A stretch of DNA of 64,000 nt from Thiothrix sp. GTDB taxonomy: Bacteria; Pseudomonadota; Gammaproteobacteria; Thiotrichales; Thiotrichaceae. The stretch is taken from assembly GCF_028714775.1 (NCBI RefSeq), contig NZ_JAQTLS010000014.1, forward strand, positions 30,477 through 94,476, in the 5' to 3' direction. Positions 18,301 to 27,057 of the stretch are shown piece after piece. Position numbers and translations under genes: made by a program. Numbering within the stretch: position 1 is the first letter of the stretch; each line of letters begins with the position of its first letter. The notes under the pieces are model-generated. The model did not search any database, was not told the origin of the DNA, and was given only the letters and a program-made list of their open reading frames with translations.

Positions 18301-19531
18301 CCGAACTGCCAATCATCAGCAGCCGTTTATTGCGCATCTTCTCCTTCTGCTTGGTATTCCACCCCTCGATACTGCCCGAAAACATATCGTGGTAAAGCTC
18401 ATACCAGATTTTGTCCTCACGTTTCTGGCTGCGCAAAATCCGTGTCTTAGTGAGTTTTTCCAGCACCGCCTTGAGTTCGTCCAGTTTGGCATCAATGGCG
18501 GAGGCAAGGTCTTCCGGCGTATAGGGCATCTTTGCCCCGTGACGGCTGATGAGGTGGTCGAATGAGCGTGATGTCAGCACTTTTTCGTGTTCGCTGAACC
18601 CCTGCAAGGTGTGCTGGATGTAGTTTTCCAGCAAGCCCGCCGCGCCACCCGCTGCCCGGTAAGTTTGCATCCGCAAGGTTTTGGCGGGGTTGCTGCTTTC
18701 CCGATCCCACAGTTGCGAACAGACGATTTGCAGGTAAGGCGGGTCGACTGCTTCGGTGGTGTCTTCCAGCGGGCTGGTGGTGGTGCGGCGCAGTTCGCGT
18801 TTGAGCAAGTCTTTCAGCAGTTGTTCCAGCAATTCCGGCTCATACTGGAAGTCAGTTGGCAGCAAAGGTTTGAGAATCGCTTCCCGTGCTGCTTCGCGCC
18901 CCAGTTTGTCGAGGCGGTAGAGGTTGTTGAATACCGACAGCGGCACGTATTTCTTGAACGCATCCAGTTCCAGCGCGAAATCTTCCCGCATCGAGAACAC
19001 CAAATGCACGGGTAGGTTAGCGTTGGTGAATACCCCGGTCAGTTGCTCAAGGAATGGCTGGAAGGCCGACCGCCCCGCTTGGTAACGGAAAAATTCCTCA
19101 AACTGATCCAGCACCACAATCAGAGGCTGGCGGGTAAACAGGGTGCAGAAACCAAGAAAATCCACCAGCTTTTCATCATCCTTGGGGGCGTACACGATTT
19201 CAGGTCGCCACGAACCACTGGTTTGCAGGGCTTGTTGCACCGCCTGTTTCAACCCATTCAGCGGCTCGGATACCCAGTCGATGTAATACACCACATCCAG
19301 ATTTTCCCCCAGCGGTGATTTCAGTTGTGGCAACACCGCAGCTTGCAACAGCGAGCTTTTGCCCACCCCAGTGGCGGCGAACAGCAAGGTCAAACGGTTA
19401 ACCAGAATCTTGTCGATGAGGATTTTGCAGTCAGCGTCGCGCCCGAAAAAGTTGTTTTGCTCGTCTTCGCGGTAGGGACGCAAACCGGGGTAGGGGGCAT
19501 TGGCGGGTGTGGTGTCGGGGATGCCGCTCAT
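15338..19531 (-). CDS. nSTAND NTPase with membrane segment and HEAT-repeat array
   Basis: 1397 residues. The start shows the nSTAND1 hallmark PYPGLRPY...NNFFGRD, then Walker A (ATGVGKSS, residues 53-60) and Walker B with the FEE motif (LIVVLDQFEEFF, 137-148). A winged-helix-like region follows, then one transmembrane helix (about residues 398-425, MIGSSAAAAILVMTLGTIWG). Around residues 610-1010 lies a tandem of twelve 31-residue HEAT/PBS-lyase-type repeats, almost identical to one another, after one diverged unit. The C-terminal 350 residues are helical and charged. STAND NTPases couple ligand sensing by a repeat superstructure to an oligomeric switch; here the HEAT array is the probable sensor and the SIR2 and CHAT partners the effectors. 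Both gene junctions are ATGA overlaps. Confidence 0.88.
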   Translation of the reverse strand: MSGIPDTTPANAPYPGLRPYREDEQNNFFGRDADCKILIDKILVNRLTLLFAATGVGKSSLLQAAVLPQLKSPLGENLDVVYYIDWVSEPLNGLKQAVQQALQTSGSWRPEIVYAPKDDEKLVDFLGFCTLFTRQPLIVVLDQFEEFFRYQAGRSAFQPFLEQLTGVFTNANLPVHLVFSMREDFALELDAFKKYVPLSVFNNLYRLDKLGREAAREAILKPLLPTDFQYEPELLEQLLKDLLKRELRRTTTSPLEDTTEAVDPPYLQIVCSQLWDRESSNPAKTLRMQTYRAAGGAAGLLENYIQHTLQGFSEHEKVLTSRSFDHLISRHGAKMPYTPEDLASAIDAKLDELKAVLEKLTKTRILRSQKREDKIWYELYHDMFSGSIEGWNTKQKEKMRNKRLLMIGSSAAAAILVMTLGTIWGMNHFNHHLRLAKLEGSRVEVYGGKEGWSDLFNQQQYAYETSLPSQDMEPDKRFQERGILDYKDLNNELTGYRPFAERIHGYIEQGNFSKALELKEKAFSGGSPEISRDVIRGLFGLKTQTGFALIKQPAVADKQDTLNDTALTLLQANTLSYSIDNLSPFQFFYSQLKQRLSPQSAIITDPRLTDKLINYLADKSENVHLSAAEALGRIGDLLAVDALANAIKDENESVRFSAIDAIGRIGDPRAFDALANAIKDENEDVRLKAAEALGRIGDPRTVDALANAIKDENEYMRLSAAEALGLIGDPRAFDVLINAIKDDNESVRSSAVDALGRIGDPRAFNALANAIKDENEGVRYSAASALGLIGDPRAVDALANAIKDENESVRSLAAEALGRIGDPRAFDALVNAIKDDNENVRSSAASALGLIGDPRAFDVLINAIKDDNESVRSSAAEALRLIGDPRAVDALVNAIKDDNEHVRRNAAEALGLIGDPRAFDALANAIKDDNEYVRRNAAEALGRIGDPRAVDALVNAIKDENESVRRNAAEALGRIGDPRAVDALVNAIKDENEYMRLSAAEALGLIGNPNQIQVDAVTPKERKGTFKWADFFNYEKLGSIAGSVNDRKALLQALNLPVSPERNQQLLALAQKTDAHLSIRQKAIETLADSKDVKLVDPLQPLKSHAQLNKTITELEDKVLPALEILHDTSRKLPARIAALQRLPKEDPTTAKQEILRIIQQPEEDAFSSLAYRLLGNLQITDSEVIPLLQQKLDVLDEQYRDWRKLRDSKSENPTDEDLKQIRDAKAKINPLAAFDSAYALSRLDPEIGKELLTHNLADVRQGAYMGFAMKANIQQLRELDQAREVHRNDPVFQYSAFRAIDIGLSRLEILGNNPRDGEKDKELKELRAWQSDIEGRKMPEGDPDDEVLERLQWTTLMMEHYNKLDKEFREKYGKMRVWPEDALPVNQPYPNEEGKS
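16505..17602 (-). repeat. Tandem 93-bp coding repeats (12 HEAT units)
   Basis: Twelve in-frame 31-residue units of the type NAIKDxNExVRxxAAEALGxIGDPRAxDAL lie head to tail, the last one shortened; a diverged unit precedes them at about 17603-17698. The framework is nearly identical even at the third codon position. Changes concentrate at the residue after NE and at the two residues after VR. This means recent amplification or gene conversion with variation kept at a few exposed positions. Confidence 0.9.
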
Positions 19532-21024
19532 GGGTTGGCCTCCTGCAAATGCTTGTCGAGTTCGGCGAAATCCATTTCATACTGGCGCACGTTCTGGTTC
19601 TCCCAGAAGGCTTTTTGCAGCGGGTCATCGGTTTTGCCGATGGTGTAACACGGTTCCGGGTAATTGTGCCGTTTCAGCAGCAAGGCACGCGCCAGCAGGC
19701 GGTCTTCCCAACGCGCTGGGCTAAAACCGATGAACAGGAATTCGCGGTCACGGAACTGGCGGGTGATGTAGTCGGGGATGATTTTCCCGGCATTTTCGGC
19801 AAAGGTGAAATAGTTGCTTTCCGACAGGGTGAGCGCGTCACGCCACGCGGTGTTGTTGTCGGTATAACCCTCACCGCACGTACCGCGAATCTTGTAGAGG
19901 ATGGAATACTGCTTGAGCAATTCAAGCTGGGAGAGCTGTTCCTGTGTGTAGCGTTCCTCACCCGCCCGGTCGGAATATTTCAGCACCAGATAGCCGAGTT
20001 TGTAATCGTCAGTGGGGATGATGATGGAGGCGATTTCCACAAACGGCTTGCCCGCCGCGCGGAAAGCATTTTCCAGCAAGGTATCGTAAGCCGCCGAAAT
20101 GATCACCAAATGCGTGGGGATATGCGCCAGCGATGCGTACAGGCTCAGCGCGGGCATGTCTTGCGGCAGGGATTTTTGCAGATTTTCCAGCAAGCTTCTG
20201 CGCCCAAAGCCGGGGGTCAGTTGATAATACTCGGCGATGGAGGAAAGGCTACCGGAAAAGCTCTGGTACTGGATTTCTTCCGCCAGTTTGCTGACCAGCA
20301 CTTGTTCATCGTCGTTGCTGCCTGCGTACAGGTGCGGGATGGCAGAACCGAGGAACAGTACCGTGCGCCCTTTGCTGATGCTTTCCGCGACTTTGGCGTA
20401 TTGGTGGGTATTGTTGCTGCGGGCATTAACGGCAGCGGAGCTAAGCAGGCTTTGGAATATCTGGATGAAGTCTGGTGCTTGCATGTGCCCATCCAGAAAG
20501 TTTTGCGCAATGGTGGCAATGGTGGTCATTTGTTCGTGCTGGTTGCGCGGGTCAAGCACTTGCGATAGCAGGGTGATAATAGGGGCAAGGGCGGCGAAAT
20601 GGGCAGTCAGGCGGGCGAAGACTTGGCGTGCGAGGTTGCCTTGTTCCACCCGTTGCTGCAATTCGCTGACTTCTTGATTGATTTTGGGGTCATGAGGGAT
20701 GAGTGCTTGGAGTTGCAGGGCAATTTGCAGCAGCTCTTGTGGGTAAACCTTGTTGCGGCGCAGGGTGGCGAGTTCATCACGCAGTTGTTTGGTCTGGTCG
20801 GCGTTGGTTTCTGTTGCCAGTTCCTGTTCGGTCGCGGCAATTTTAGTTTCCAGTGTTGTGAGTTCCGCCACTGTCTCATCCAGCGTGGCTTTTTGCTGGA
20901 ATCTTCTGGCAGCATCGGTTTCCAACAGAAATTGCTTCTCGACAGCCTCGCGTTTGGCACTCAGGAGTTGCCAGTTCTGCTTTAGGCTTTCAAGGGTTTG
21001 CTGGATGCGCTCGCGTTCTGACAT
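19528..21024 (-). CDS. SIR2-like (SIR2_2) protein with N-terminal coiled coil
   Basis: 498 residues from the ATG at 21024 (MSERERIQQ); 49 residues of open frame upstream lack a start context. About residues 1-130 are strongly charged and heptad-like, a long coiled coil. The C-terminal part is a SIR2-like Rossmann domain: RTVLFLGSAIPHLY (glycine loop), VIISAAYDTLLENAF (in place of the TTNYD motif), LYKIRGT (in place of KLHG) and FLFIGFSPARWEDRLL (the FLGYS-W motif). SIR2 domains in defence proteins hydrolyse NAD+. Several motif residues here are atypical, so activity is uncertain. It is the first gene of the operon and overlaps the STAND gene by ATGA, implying a complex. Confidence 0.78.
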   Translation of the reverse strand: MSERERIQQTLESLKQNWQLLSAKREAVEKQFLLETDAARRFQQKATLDETVAELTTLETKIAATEQELATETNADQTKQLRDELATLRRNKVYPQELLQIALQLQALIPHDPKINQEVSELQQRVEQGNLARQVFARLTAHFAALAPIITLLSQVLDPRNQHEQMTTIATIAQNFLDGHMQAPDFIQIFQSLLSSAAVNARSNNTHQYAKVAESISKGRTVLFLGSAIPHLYAGSNDDEQVLVSKLAEEIQYQSFSGSLSSIAEYYQLTPGFGRRSLLENLQKSLPQDMPALSLYASLAHIPTHLVIISAAYDTLLENAFRAAGKPFVEIASIIIPTDDYKLGYLVLKYSDRAGEERYTQEQLSQLELLKQYSILYKIRGTCGEGYTDNNTAWRDALTLSESNYFTFAENAGKIIPDYITRQFRDREFLFIGFSPARWEDRLLARALLLKRHNYPEPCYTIGKTDDPLQKAFWENQNVRQYEMDFAELDKHLQEANP

Positions 21025-21147
21025 TTGCTTAGCCCCGCTGGTTTGTCTGTCGTTAAAGATAGCAAATCGGCTTGGTTTATGGGCGAAAGAAATCAGGTTT
21101 GCTTGAGATAAGCGGGGAAAATCCAGCAAAAATCGGGGATGCGCTGT

Positions 21148-21180
21148 ATAAAAGGTGAGCGGGCATTGCACCCGCCCACC
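21148..21180 (-). terminator. Intrinsic terminator of ppdK
   Basis: On the minus strand a ten-pair stem (GGTGGGCGGG / CCCGCTCACC, one G-U) with a seven-base loop is followed by TTTTA. It lies just after the ppdK stop and before the SIR2 gene, so the SIR2 operon needs its own promoter within about 21025-21147. Confidence 0.7.
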
Positions 21181-21189
21181 GCTGTAGGC

Positions 21190-23967
21190 TTACTTGCCGA
21201 TCACGCTTTGGCCTTGATCCAGCAACAACCGTGCATGTGCCGCTGCCAGCCGTGCAATCGGGACACGCGGCGCGGAACAGGACACGTAATCCAGCCCAAT
21301 TTCATCGCAGAAACGGATGGAAGCCGGATGCCCACCGTGTTCTCCGCAGATGCCGACTTTGATACCGGGGCGGGCGCTACGTCCCCAACCGACTGCCAAG
21401 CCCATCAGTTTGCCGACACCTTTCACGTCCAGCACCTCAAAAGGGTTGTCTTGCAAGATGCCGCAATCGTTGTACATCGGCAGGAACTTGTTCTCGGCAT
21501 CTTCCCGTGAGAAGGAGAACGAGGCTTGGGTCAGGTCGTTCGTGCCGAAGGAGAAGAATTGCGCTTCTTCCGCCAGACTTTCTGCCCGCATACATGCCCG
21601 CACCACTTCCATCATGCTGCCGAACTCGTAGTGGACTTTGACCCCGAAGTCGGCCTCGACTTGCTGATGGACGGTTTCCACCAAGCGTTTGACGTACTTG
21701 AGTTCCTCGACAGTACAGACTTGCGGAACCATGATTTCGGGGAACACCGGCACGCCTTCTTTGGTGCATTCAGCGGCGGCTTCCAGCACTGCGCGGATTT
21801 GCATGGTGTAAATTTCCGGGAAGGTAATCCCCAGACGTACCCCGCGATGCCCCAGCATCGGGTTGACTTCGTGCAGCGTCCGCACTTTCTGGAGGATTTG
21901 CTCTTTGCGGCTGATGACGCTATCCACCATGCGGGTGTCACCCAATTCATGGACGGTCGCGGGTAAGGCTTCACCGTGGCTGCCCGCCAGTAACTTGACA
22001 GTTTCCACCAAGACTTCCATGCCCTGCATTGACAGGCGCAGGTGGTGCAATTGCTCCAGTTCGTTCAGCAGTTGCTGTTCGTTGGGCAGGAATTCGTGAA
22101 TCGGTGGGTCAAGCAAGCGCACCGTGACTGGACGCGGCGACATGATTTTCAGCACGTCGCGGAAATCCGCCCGTTGGATGGGCAGCAAGCGGTCGAGCGC
22201 AGCTTGGCGCTGTTCGGTGGTGTCCGCCACGATCATGTCGATCACAATTGGCAAGCGTTCGGAGGCGTTGAACATGCGTTCGGTACGGCACAGGCCAATG
22301 CCTTGCGCACCGTATTGCAGGGCGCGGGCAGCGTCGTGCGGCGTGTCGGCATTCGCCATGACCTTGAGGCGAGCGGCTTTGTCAGCCCATTCCAGCAGGG
22401 TGGTGAGTTCGGTGGAAAAGCCAGTTTCCACGGTCGGTACTGCGCCGAGGTAGATATTGCCGCTTGTGCCGTCTAGGGTGAGGACATCGCCTTCCTTGAT
22501 AATGGCATTGCCTGCAAACGCCTTGCGCAGTTGCACATCAACGTGGATACCTTCTGCCCCAGCGACGCACGGTTTGCCCATGCCACGCGCCACCACAGCC
22601 GCGTGCGAGGTTTTACCGCCCCGGCTGGTGAGGATGCCTTGCGCAGCAAAGAAACCGTGGATGTCTTCCGGTTTGGTTTCTTCGCGGATCAGGATGACTT
22701 TGATGCCCTGTTTGCCCAAGGTTTCAGCACGGTCAGCATCGAATACTGCTTGCCCGCTGGCAGCACCGGGGGAAGCGGGCAGGCCAGTGGCAATCGCCGT
22801 GCCTTTGAATTTCGGGTCAAGCCGTGGGTAAAGCATCTGCTCCAGATGTTGCGGGTTGATGCGCAACAGGGCTTCCTGTTCGGTGATCAAGCCTTCACGC
22901 GCCATTTCCACGGAGGTGCGCACCATCGCGCTGGCATTCATCTTGCCGTTGCGGGTTTGCAGGCAATACAGCACACCTTTTTCAATGGTGAACTCGAAAT
23001 CCTGCACTTCGTGGTAATGGGTTTCCAGACGGTTGCGCAAATCCATCAGTTGCGGGAAAAGCACAGGCATTTCTTCTGCCATGTCCTGCAACGGTTTGGG
23101 GGTGCGGATACCGGCTACCACGTCTTCGCCTTGGGCATTGACCAAGTATTCGCCGTACAGCACGTTTTCGCCTGTGCCGGGGTTGCGGGTAAAGCCTACG
23201 CCGGTGGCGGAGTCCGTGCCCATATTGCCGAATACCATCGTGACGATATTGACGGCAGTGCCGTTCGCCATCTCGGTGGTAATGTTGAATTCGCGGCGGT
23301 AATCGACTGCGCGTTTGCCCATCCAGCTATTGAACACGGCCTTGATGGCGATTTCCAATTGCTCGTAAGGGTCAGCCGGGAACGGCTTGCCGGTGTGGTG
23401 CTGTACTACGGCGAGGAAGCGTTCGCTGATTTCTTGCAGATCGCTGGCTTGCAGGGCGATGTCGACCGCGACCCCGGCTTTTTTCTTTACCGCTTCAAAT
23501 TGTTCGTCGAATAGCTCATCCGGTACGCCCAGCGCGACTTTGCCGAACAACTGGATGAAGCGGCGGTAAGAGTCGTAACCGAAACGTTCGTTGCCGGTGT
23601 GGGCAATCAGCCCGACCAAGGTTTGCGCGTTGAGGCCGAGATTGAGGATGGTATCCATCATGCCGGGCATCGACATGGCGGAACCGGAACGTACCGATAC
23701 CAGCAGCGGGTCATTCGCATCGCCAAAACGTTTGCTGGTGGCGTGTTCCAACATACCCATCTGGTCGTGGACTTGTGCCATCACGCCATCGGGCAGTTGC
23801 CGTTCGGGGTCGTTGAGGTAACTCAGGCAAGCATCTGTGGTGATGACAAAGCCGGGGGGGACGTTGAGGCCGATTTGGGTGATTTCGCAGAGGTTAGCGC
23901 CCTTGCCGCCGAGTAATTGTTTATCTTTTCCGTTACCTTCATGGTAGGAATATATCCATTTCTTCAT
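21190..23967 (-). CDS. ppdK: Pyruvate, phosphate dikinase
   Basis: 925 residues when started at the ATG at 23967 (MKKWIYSYHEG), which has GGTGA seven bases upstream; the ATG at 23979 has no such site. The N-terminal ATP-grasp domain is recognisable (LLGGKGANLCEITQIGLNVPPGF), followed by the phosphohistidine swivelling domain with the catalytic histidine in GGKTSHAAVVARGMGKPCV and the PEP-utilising TIM barrel (GANPMLGHRG-like VNPMLGHRGVRLG; FGTNDLTQ; CGEHGG). It interconverts pyruvate plus ATP plus phosphate with PEP plus AMP plus pyrophosphate in central carbon metabolism. It is transcribed alone. Confidence 0.95.
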   Translation of the reverse strand: MKKWIYSYHEGNGKDKQLLGGKGANLCEITQIGLNVPPGFVITTDACLSYLNDPERQLPDGVMAQVHDQMGMLEHATSKRFGDANDPLLVSVRSGSAMSMPGMMDTILNLGLNAQTLVGLIAHTGNERFGYDSYRRFIQLFGKVALGVPDELFDEQFEAVKKKAGVAVDIALQASDLQEISERFLAVVQHHTGKPFPADPYEQLEIAIKAVFNSWMGKRAVDYRREFNITTEMANGTAVNIVTMVFGNMGTDSATGVGFTRNPGTGENVLYGEYLVNAQGEDVVAGIRTPKPLQDMAEEMPVLFPQLMDLRNRLETHYHEVQDFEFTIEKGVLYCLQTRNGKMNASAMVRTSVEMAREGLITEQEALLRINPQHLEQMLYPRLDPKFKGTAIATGLPASPGAASGQAVFDADRAETLGKQGIKVILIREETKPEDIHGFFAAQGILTSRGGKTSHAAVVARGMGKPCVAGAEGIHVDVQLRKAFAGNAIIKEGDVLTLDGTSGNIYLGAVPTVETGFSTELTTLLEWADKAARLKVMANADTPHDAARALQYGAQGIGLCRTERMFNASERLPIVIDMIVADTTEQRQAALDRLLPIQRADFRDVLKIMSPRPVTVRLLDPPIHEFLPNEQQLLNELEQLHHLRLSMQGMEVLVETVKLLAGSHGEALPATVHELGDTRMVDSVISRKEQILQKVRTLHEVNPMLGHRGVRLGITFPEIYTMQIRAVLEAAAECTKEGVPVFPEIMVPQVCTVEELKYVKRLVETVHQQVEADFGVKVHYEFGSMMEVVRACMRAESLAEEAQFFSFGTNDLTQASFSFSREDAENKFLPMYNDCGILQDNPFEVLDVKGVGKLMGLAVGWGRSARPGIKVGICGEHGGHPASIRFCDEIGLDYVSCSAPRVPIARLAAAHARLLLDQGQSVIGK

Positions 23968-24239
23968 GTAATTCACCATCGTTAACCGTAATCGTTTTAT
24001 TCATTTGATGGATTCCGCCTGTTCGGGGCAGAAAGCGCACCCTCATGGATGTGCATGAAGATGCGGGGTGAATTATATAAGAAGAGCAGGGGGCGTGGCT
24101 GTGCAAAGGGTGAAAAGGGGGCGTGAATTTGCCGTTGACTTGACCAAAGGCATGAAAACTTGAAATACATCAGTTAATGGCTGTCCTTAAGCCCAGAAAA
24201 TATTGCCATCAGAGCAGTAAAAAATGTCGGTTTAGGGGC

Positions 24240-24268
24240 TTGACGTTGGTTTCGTTGCTACGTATAGT
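24240..24268 (+). promoter_or_regulatory. Sigma-70 promoter of the tRNA cluster
   Basis: TTGACG (24240-24245) and TATAGT (24263-24268) are spaced by 17 bases. Initiation is expected near 24275, about 50 bases before tRNA-Pro. It probably drives the four tRNAs and perhaps tig. The remaining gap, from 23968, shows no gene. Confidence 0.65.
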
Positions 24269-24324
24269 TCGCGCTCTTGATTGAGGAATGCAAGCAAACC
24301 GTGTTACATTCTTTCTGATCTTGT

Positions 24325-24401
24325 CGGAGTATAGCGCAGCCTGGTAGCGCACCTGTTTTGGGTACAGGTGGTCGGGGGTTCAAATCCCTCTACTCCGACC
24401 A
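24325..24401 (+). tRNA. tRNA-Pro (anticodon TGG)
   Basis: A full cloverleaf: acceptor CGGAGTA/TACTCCG, anticodon arm CCTGT-TTTGGGT-ACAGG with TGG, T-arm loop TTCAAAT, and encoded CCA. Confidence 0.97.
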
Positions 24402-24423
24402 TTCCACTTTTCATCTCCTACTT

Positions 24424-24499
24424 GCGCCCGTAGCTCAACGGATAGAGCAACGGCCTTCTAAGCCGTAGGTTGCAGGTTCGAGCCCTGCCGGGCGCGCCA
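24424..24499 (+). tRNA. tRNA-Arg (anticodon TCT)
   Basis: Acceptor GCGCCCG/CGGGCGC, anticodon arm ACGGC-CTTCTAA-GCCGT with TCT, T-loop TTCGAGC, encoded CCA. It lies 22 bases after tRNA-Pro. Confidence 0.97.
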
Positions 24500-24527
24500 T
24501 TGATGCCCGACAGAAGCAAGTTTCAGT

Positions 24528-24604
24528 GGTGGCTGTAGTTCAGTTGGTAGAGCACCGGATTGTGATTCCGGTTGTCGTGGGTTCGAGTCCCATCAGTCAC
24601 CCCA
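24528..24604 (+). tRNA. tRNA-His (anticodon GTG)
   Basis: Acceptor GTGGCTG/CAGTCAC with the extra G(-1) at 24528 opposite C73, the tRNA-His identity feature. Anticodon arm CCGGA-TTGTGAT-TCCGG gives GTG; CCA is encoded. Confidence 0.97.
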
Positions 24605-24715
24605 CTTTTCCTTATTTCAAATGTTATACAAGAGCCTAGTGGCTGTGTATAATCGCCTCCTTCGTGATTCTTGGTTAGCTGCTTGGCTGTCAGGAATCCA
24701 CATTTTAAGATACGT

Positions 24716-24800
24716 GCGAGAATGGCGGAATTGGTAGACGCACTGGTTTTAGGTACCAGCGCCGCAAGGCGTGAGAGTTCGAGTCTCTCTTTTCGCACCA
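24716..24800 (+). tRNA. tRNA-Leu (anticodon TAG)
   Basis: A class II tRNA of 85 bases with a long variable arm (CGCCGCAAGGCG). Acceptor GCGAGAA/TTTTCGC, anticodon arm CTGGT-TTTAGGT-ACCAG with TAG, encoded CCA. Confidence 0.96.
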
Positions 24801-24870
24801 CCTTACCCCTTGATTTTAATGATGATTTGCCCTGTATCCGTGGAGAGCAGGCCCGTAACGAGGTTTTCAC

Positions 24871-26166
24871 ATGCAAGTTTCTGTCGAAACAATCGGTAAC
24901 ATCGACCGTAAAATGACGGTGGCAATTCCTGCCGCGCAAATTGACCAAGAAGTCGAAAAACGCCTGAAATCCATGTCTGGTCGTGTGCGTATTGATGGTT
25001 TCCGCCCCGGCAAAGTGCCTTTCTCCGTGGTAAAACAGCGTTACGCTGACTCTGTGCGCTATGAAGTGGTTGAAAAGCTGCTGGGTACAACCTTCCAACA
25101 AGCCGCTAACCAAGAGCAACTGCGCGTTGCGGGTTTGCCAGAAATCGACCTGAAAGCGATGGAAGAAGGCAAAGACCTTGAATTCACCGCAAGCTTCCAA
25201 GTTTACCCTGACATCACCATCGCGGGCGTTGAAACCCTGACGATTACCCGTCCGGTAGCGGAAGTGACCGATGCTGACCTCGAAAAAATGGTTGGCGTTA
25301 TCCGCAAGCAAAACCAAGAATGGCAAGAAGTTGACCGTGCAGCCCAAGTTGGTGACACAGTGAATGTCGATTTCGACGGCACAATCAATGGTGAAGCGTT
25401 TGACGGCGGTGCGGCACAAGATTACTCGGTGGAGTTGGGCGCAGGCCGGATGTTGAAAGACTTTGAAGAAGGTCTGGTCGGCATGAAAGCAGGCGAAGAA
25501 AAAACCATCGACGTGGCTTTCCCAGAAACTTACCATGCTGAAAACCTCAAAGGCCAAACTGCCCAGTTCAAACTGAGCATGAAGCGCGTGCGTGAATCCG
25601 TACTGCCTGAAGTCGATGCTGATTTCATCAAGAAATTTGGCGTAGAAGACGGTTCTGTTGAAACTTTCCACGCGGAAGTCAGAAAGAACATGCAGCGCGA
25701 ACTGGATAACGCGCTCAAGTCGCAGCTCAAGCAACAAGTTATGGATGGCTTGGCAGCACTGCACGAAGTTGACATCCCTAAGTCACTGGTCAGCGACGAA
25801 ATCCGTTACATTCGTGAAGAGTTTTCGCAAAACACCAGCACTTCTGCCGATAATATGCCGGACGAGTTGTTTGCCCCGCAAGCAGAACGCCGCGTGAAAC
25901 TGGGTTTGCTGGTTGGCGAAATTATCCGTCAGCACGGCCTGCAACGTGACCCTGCGCGTGTTGACGCGATGCTGGAAACGCTGGCTTCCACTTACGAAGA
26001 GCCACAAGCGCTGAAAGATTACTACCGCAGCAACCGCCAAGCGATGCAAACCATCGAAGCGGCAGTGATGGAAGAAATGATCGTTGAATGGACGTTAGGG
26101 TTGGCGACTGTCGCTGAAGAAGCACGCGACTTTGATAGCGTCATGAACCCGAACAAGCAGGCGTAA
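24871..26166 (+). CDS. tig: Trigger factor, ribosome-associated chaperone and prolyl isomerase
   Basis: 431 residues, normal for the family. The N-terminal ribosome-binding domain contains the signature GFRPGKVPFSVVKQRY (residues about 46-61; GFRxGKxP motif). A central FKBP-like PPIase domain follows (VNVDFDGTINGEAFDGG) and then the helical C-terminal substrate-binding domain. It meets nascent chains at the ribosome exit. It stands directly before clpP, clpX and lon, the standard protein quality-control cluster. Confidence 0.97.
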   Translation: MQVSVETIGNIDRKMTVAIPAAQIDQEVEKRLKSMSGRVRIDGFRPGKVPFSVVKQRYADSVRYEVVEKLLGTTFQQAANQEQLRVAGLPEIDLKAMEEGKDLEFTASFQVYPDITIAGVETLTITRPVAEVTDADLEKMVGVIRKQNQEWQEVDRAAQVGDTVNVDFDGTINGEAFDGGAAQDYSVELGAGRMLKDFEEGLVGMKAGEEKTIDVAFPETYHAENLKGQTAQFKLSMKRVRESVLPEVDADFIKKFGVEDGSVETFHAEVRKNMQRELDNALKSQLKQQVMDGLAALHEVDIPKSLVSDEIRYIREEFSQNTSTSADNMPDELFAPQAERRVKLGLLVGEIIRQHGLQRDPARVDAMLETLASTYEEPQALKDYYRSNRQAMQTIEAAVMEEMIVEWTLGLATVAEEARDFDSVMNPNKQA

Positions 26167-26199
26167 GCCTTAAAACCCCATAGGGAAAGGTAGGTTGTA

Positions 26200-26814
26200 A
26201 TGTTTGGAAAAAACCCGATTGAACCACGTGCAGTTGGTGTGCCGATGGTCATCGAGCAATCTTCACGTGGCGAACGCGCCTTTGACATCTATTCCCGTCT
26301 GTTGCGGGAACGGGTCATTTTCTGCGTGGGTGAAGTCGAAGATTACATGGCTAACCTGATCGTGGCGCAGTTGCTGTTCCTCGAATCCGAAAACCCTGAA
26401 AAAGATATTCACTTGTATATCAATTCTCCGGGTGGGGTGATTACGGCGGGCATGGCGATTTATGACACCATGCAATTCATCAAGCCGCAGGTCAGTACCT
26501 TGTGTATTGGTCAGGCGGCGAGCATGGGCGCGGTGTTGTTGGCAGGCGGTGCTAAGGGCAAACGTTTTGCCCTGTCGCATTCGCGCGTCATGATCCACCA
26601 ACCGTTGGGTGGTTTCCGTGGGCAGGCTTCTGACATTGAAATCCATGCGCGGGAAATCCTCAAAATGCGGGCGGAACTGAATGCGGTATTGGCGATGCAC
26701 ACCGGGCAACCGATTGAGCGTATTGATCAAGACACCGACCGTGATAACTTCATGGATGCGCAAGCGGCACAAGCTTACGGGCTGATTGACGAGGTGTTGA
26801 CTGTCCGTTCGTGA
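26200..26814 (+). CDS. clpP: ATP-dependent Clp protease proteolytic subunit
   Basis: 204 residues with a Shine-Dalgarno GGAAAGG upstream. The catalytic serine is in [12 protein letters not shown], the histidine in MIHQPLGG and the aspartate in QDTDRDNFM. It forms the two-ring barrel that degrades substrates fed by ClpX, encoded after a terminator. It follows tig by 33 bases. Confidence 0.97.
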   Translation: MFGKNPIEPRAVGVPMVIEQSSRGERAFDIYSRLLRERVIFCVGEVEDYMANLIVAQLLFLESENPEKDIHLYINSPGGVITAGMAIYDTMQFIKPQVSTLCIGQAASMGAVLLAGGAKGKRFALSHSRVMIHQPLGGFRGQASDIEIHAREILKMRAELNAVLAMHTGQPIERIDQDTDRDNFMDAQAAQAYGLIDEVLTVRS

Positions 26815-26850
26815 TGATTTTTCCCTGAATTTGCACCATTCATCTAAAAA

Positions 26851-26874
26851 CAGCCTGCTTTGTCAGGCTGTTTT
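26851..26874 (+). terminator. Intrinsic terminator after clpP
   Basis: CAGCCTG-CTTTGT-CAGGCTG followed by TTTT. It separates tig-clpP from clpX, which therefore probably has its own promoter in 26875-27057. Confidence 0.8.
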
Positions 26875-27057
26875 CGTGTTTGGACAGGTGTTTTTCAGCT
26901 AAGGAAGCGTAAAATAGCCGTGTAAAACGTAGTCTTCTTGTCACTGGGCAAGTTAATTACAATAATACAGCTTGAAAACTCCCGGAGGGACACCCACATA
27001 GTCCCTTACGATCAAAAATAGCGTGCCATGAGAAAGTGGTACAGGATAGAGGTTCCG

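Noticed and set aside
19528..21171. Longer start for the SIR2-like protein at 21171
   Set aside because: The extra 49 residues overlap the ppdK terminator region, have no ribosome-binding site, and the charged coiled coil starts only at the ATG at 21024.
24523..25764. 413-codon open frame opposite the trigger factor gene
   Set aside because: It runs through two tRNA genes and antisense to tig, and has no recognisable domain.
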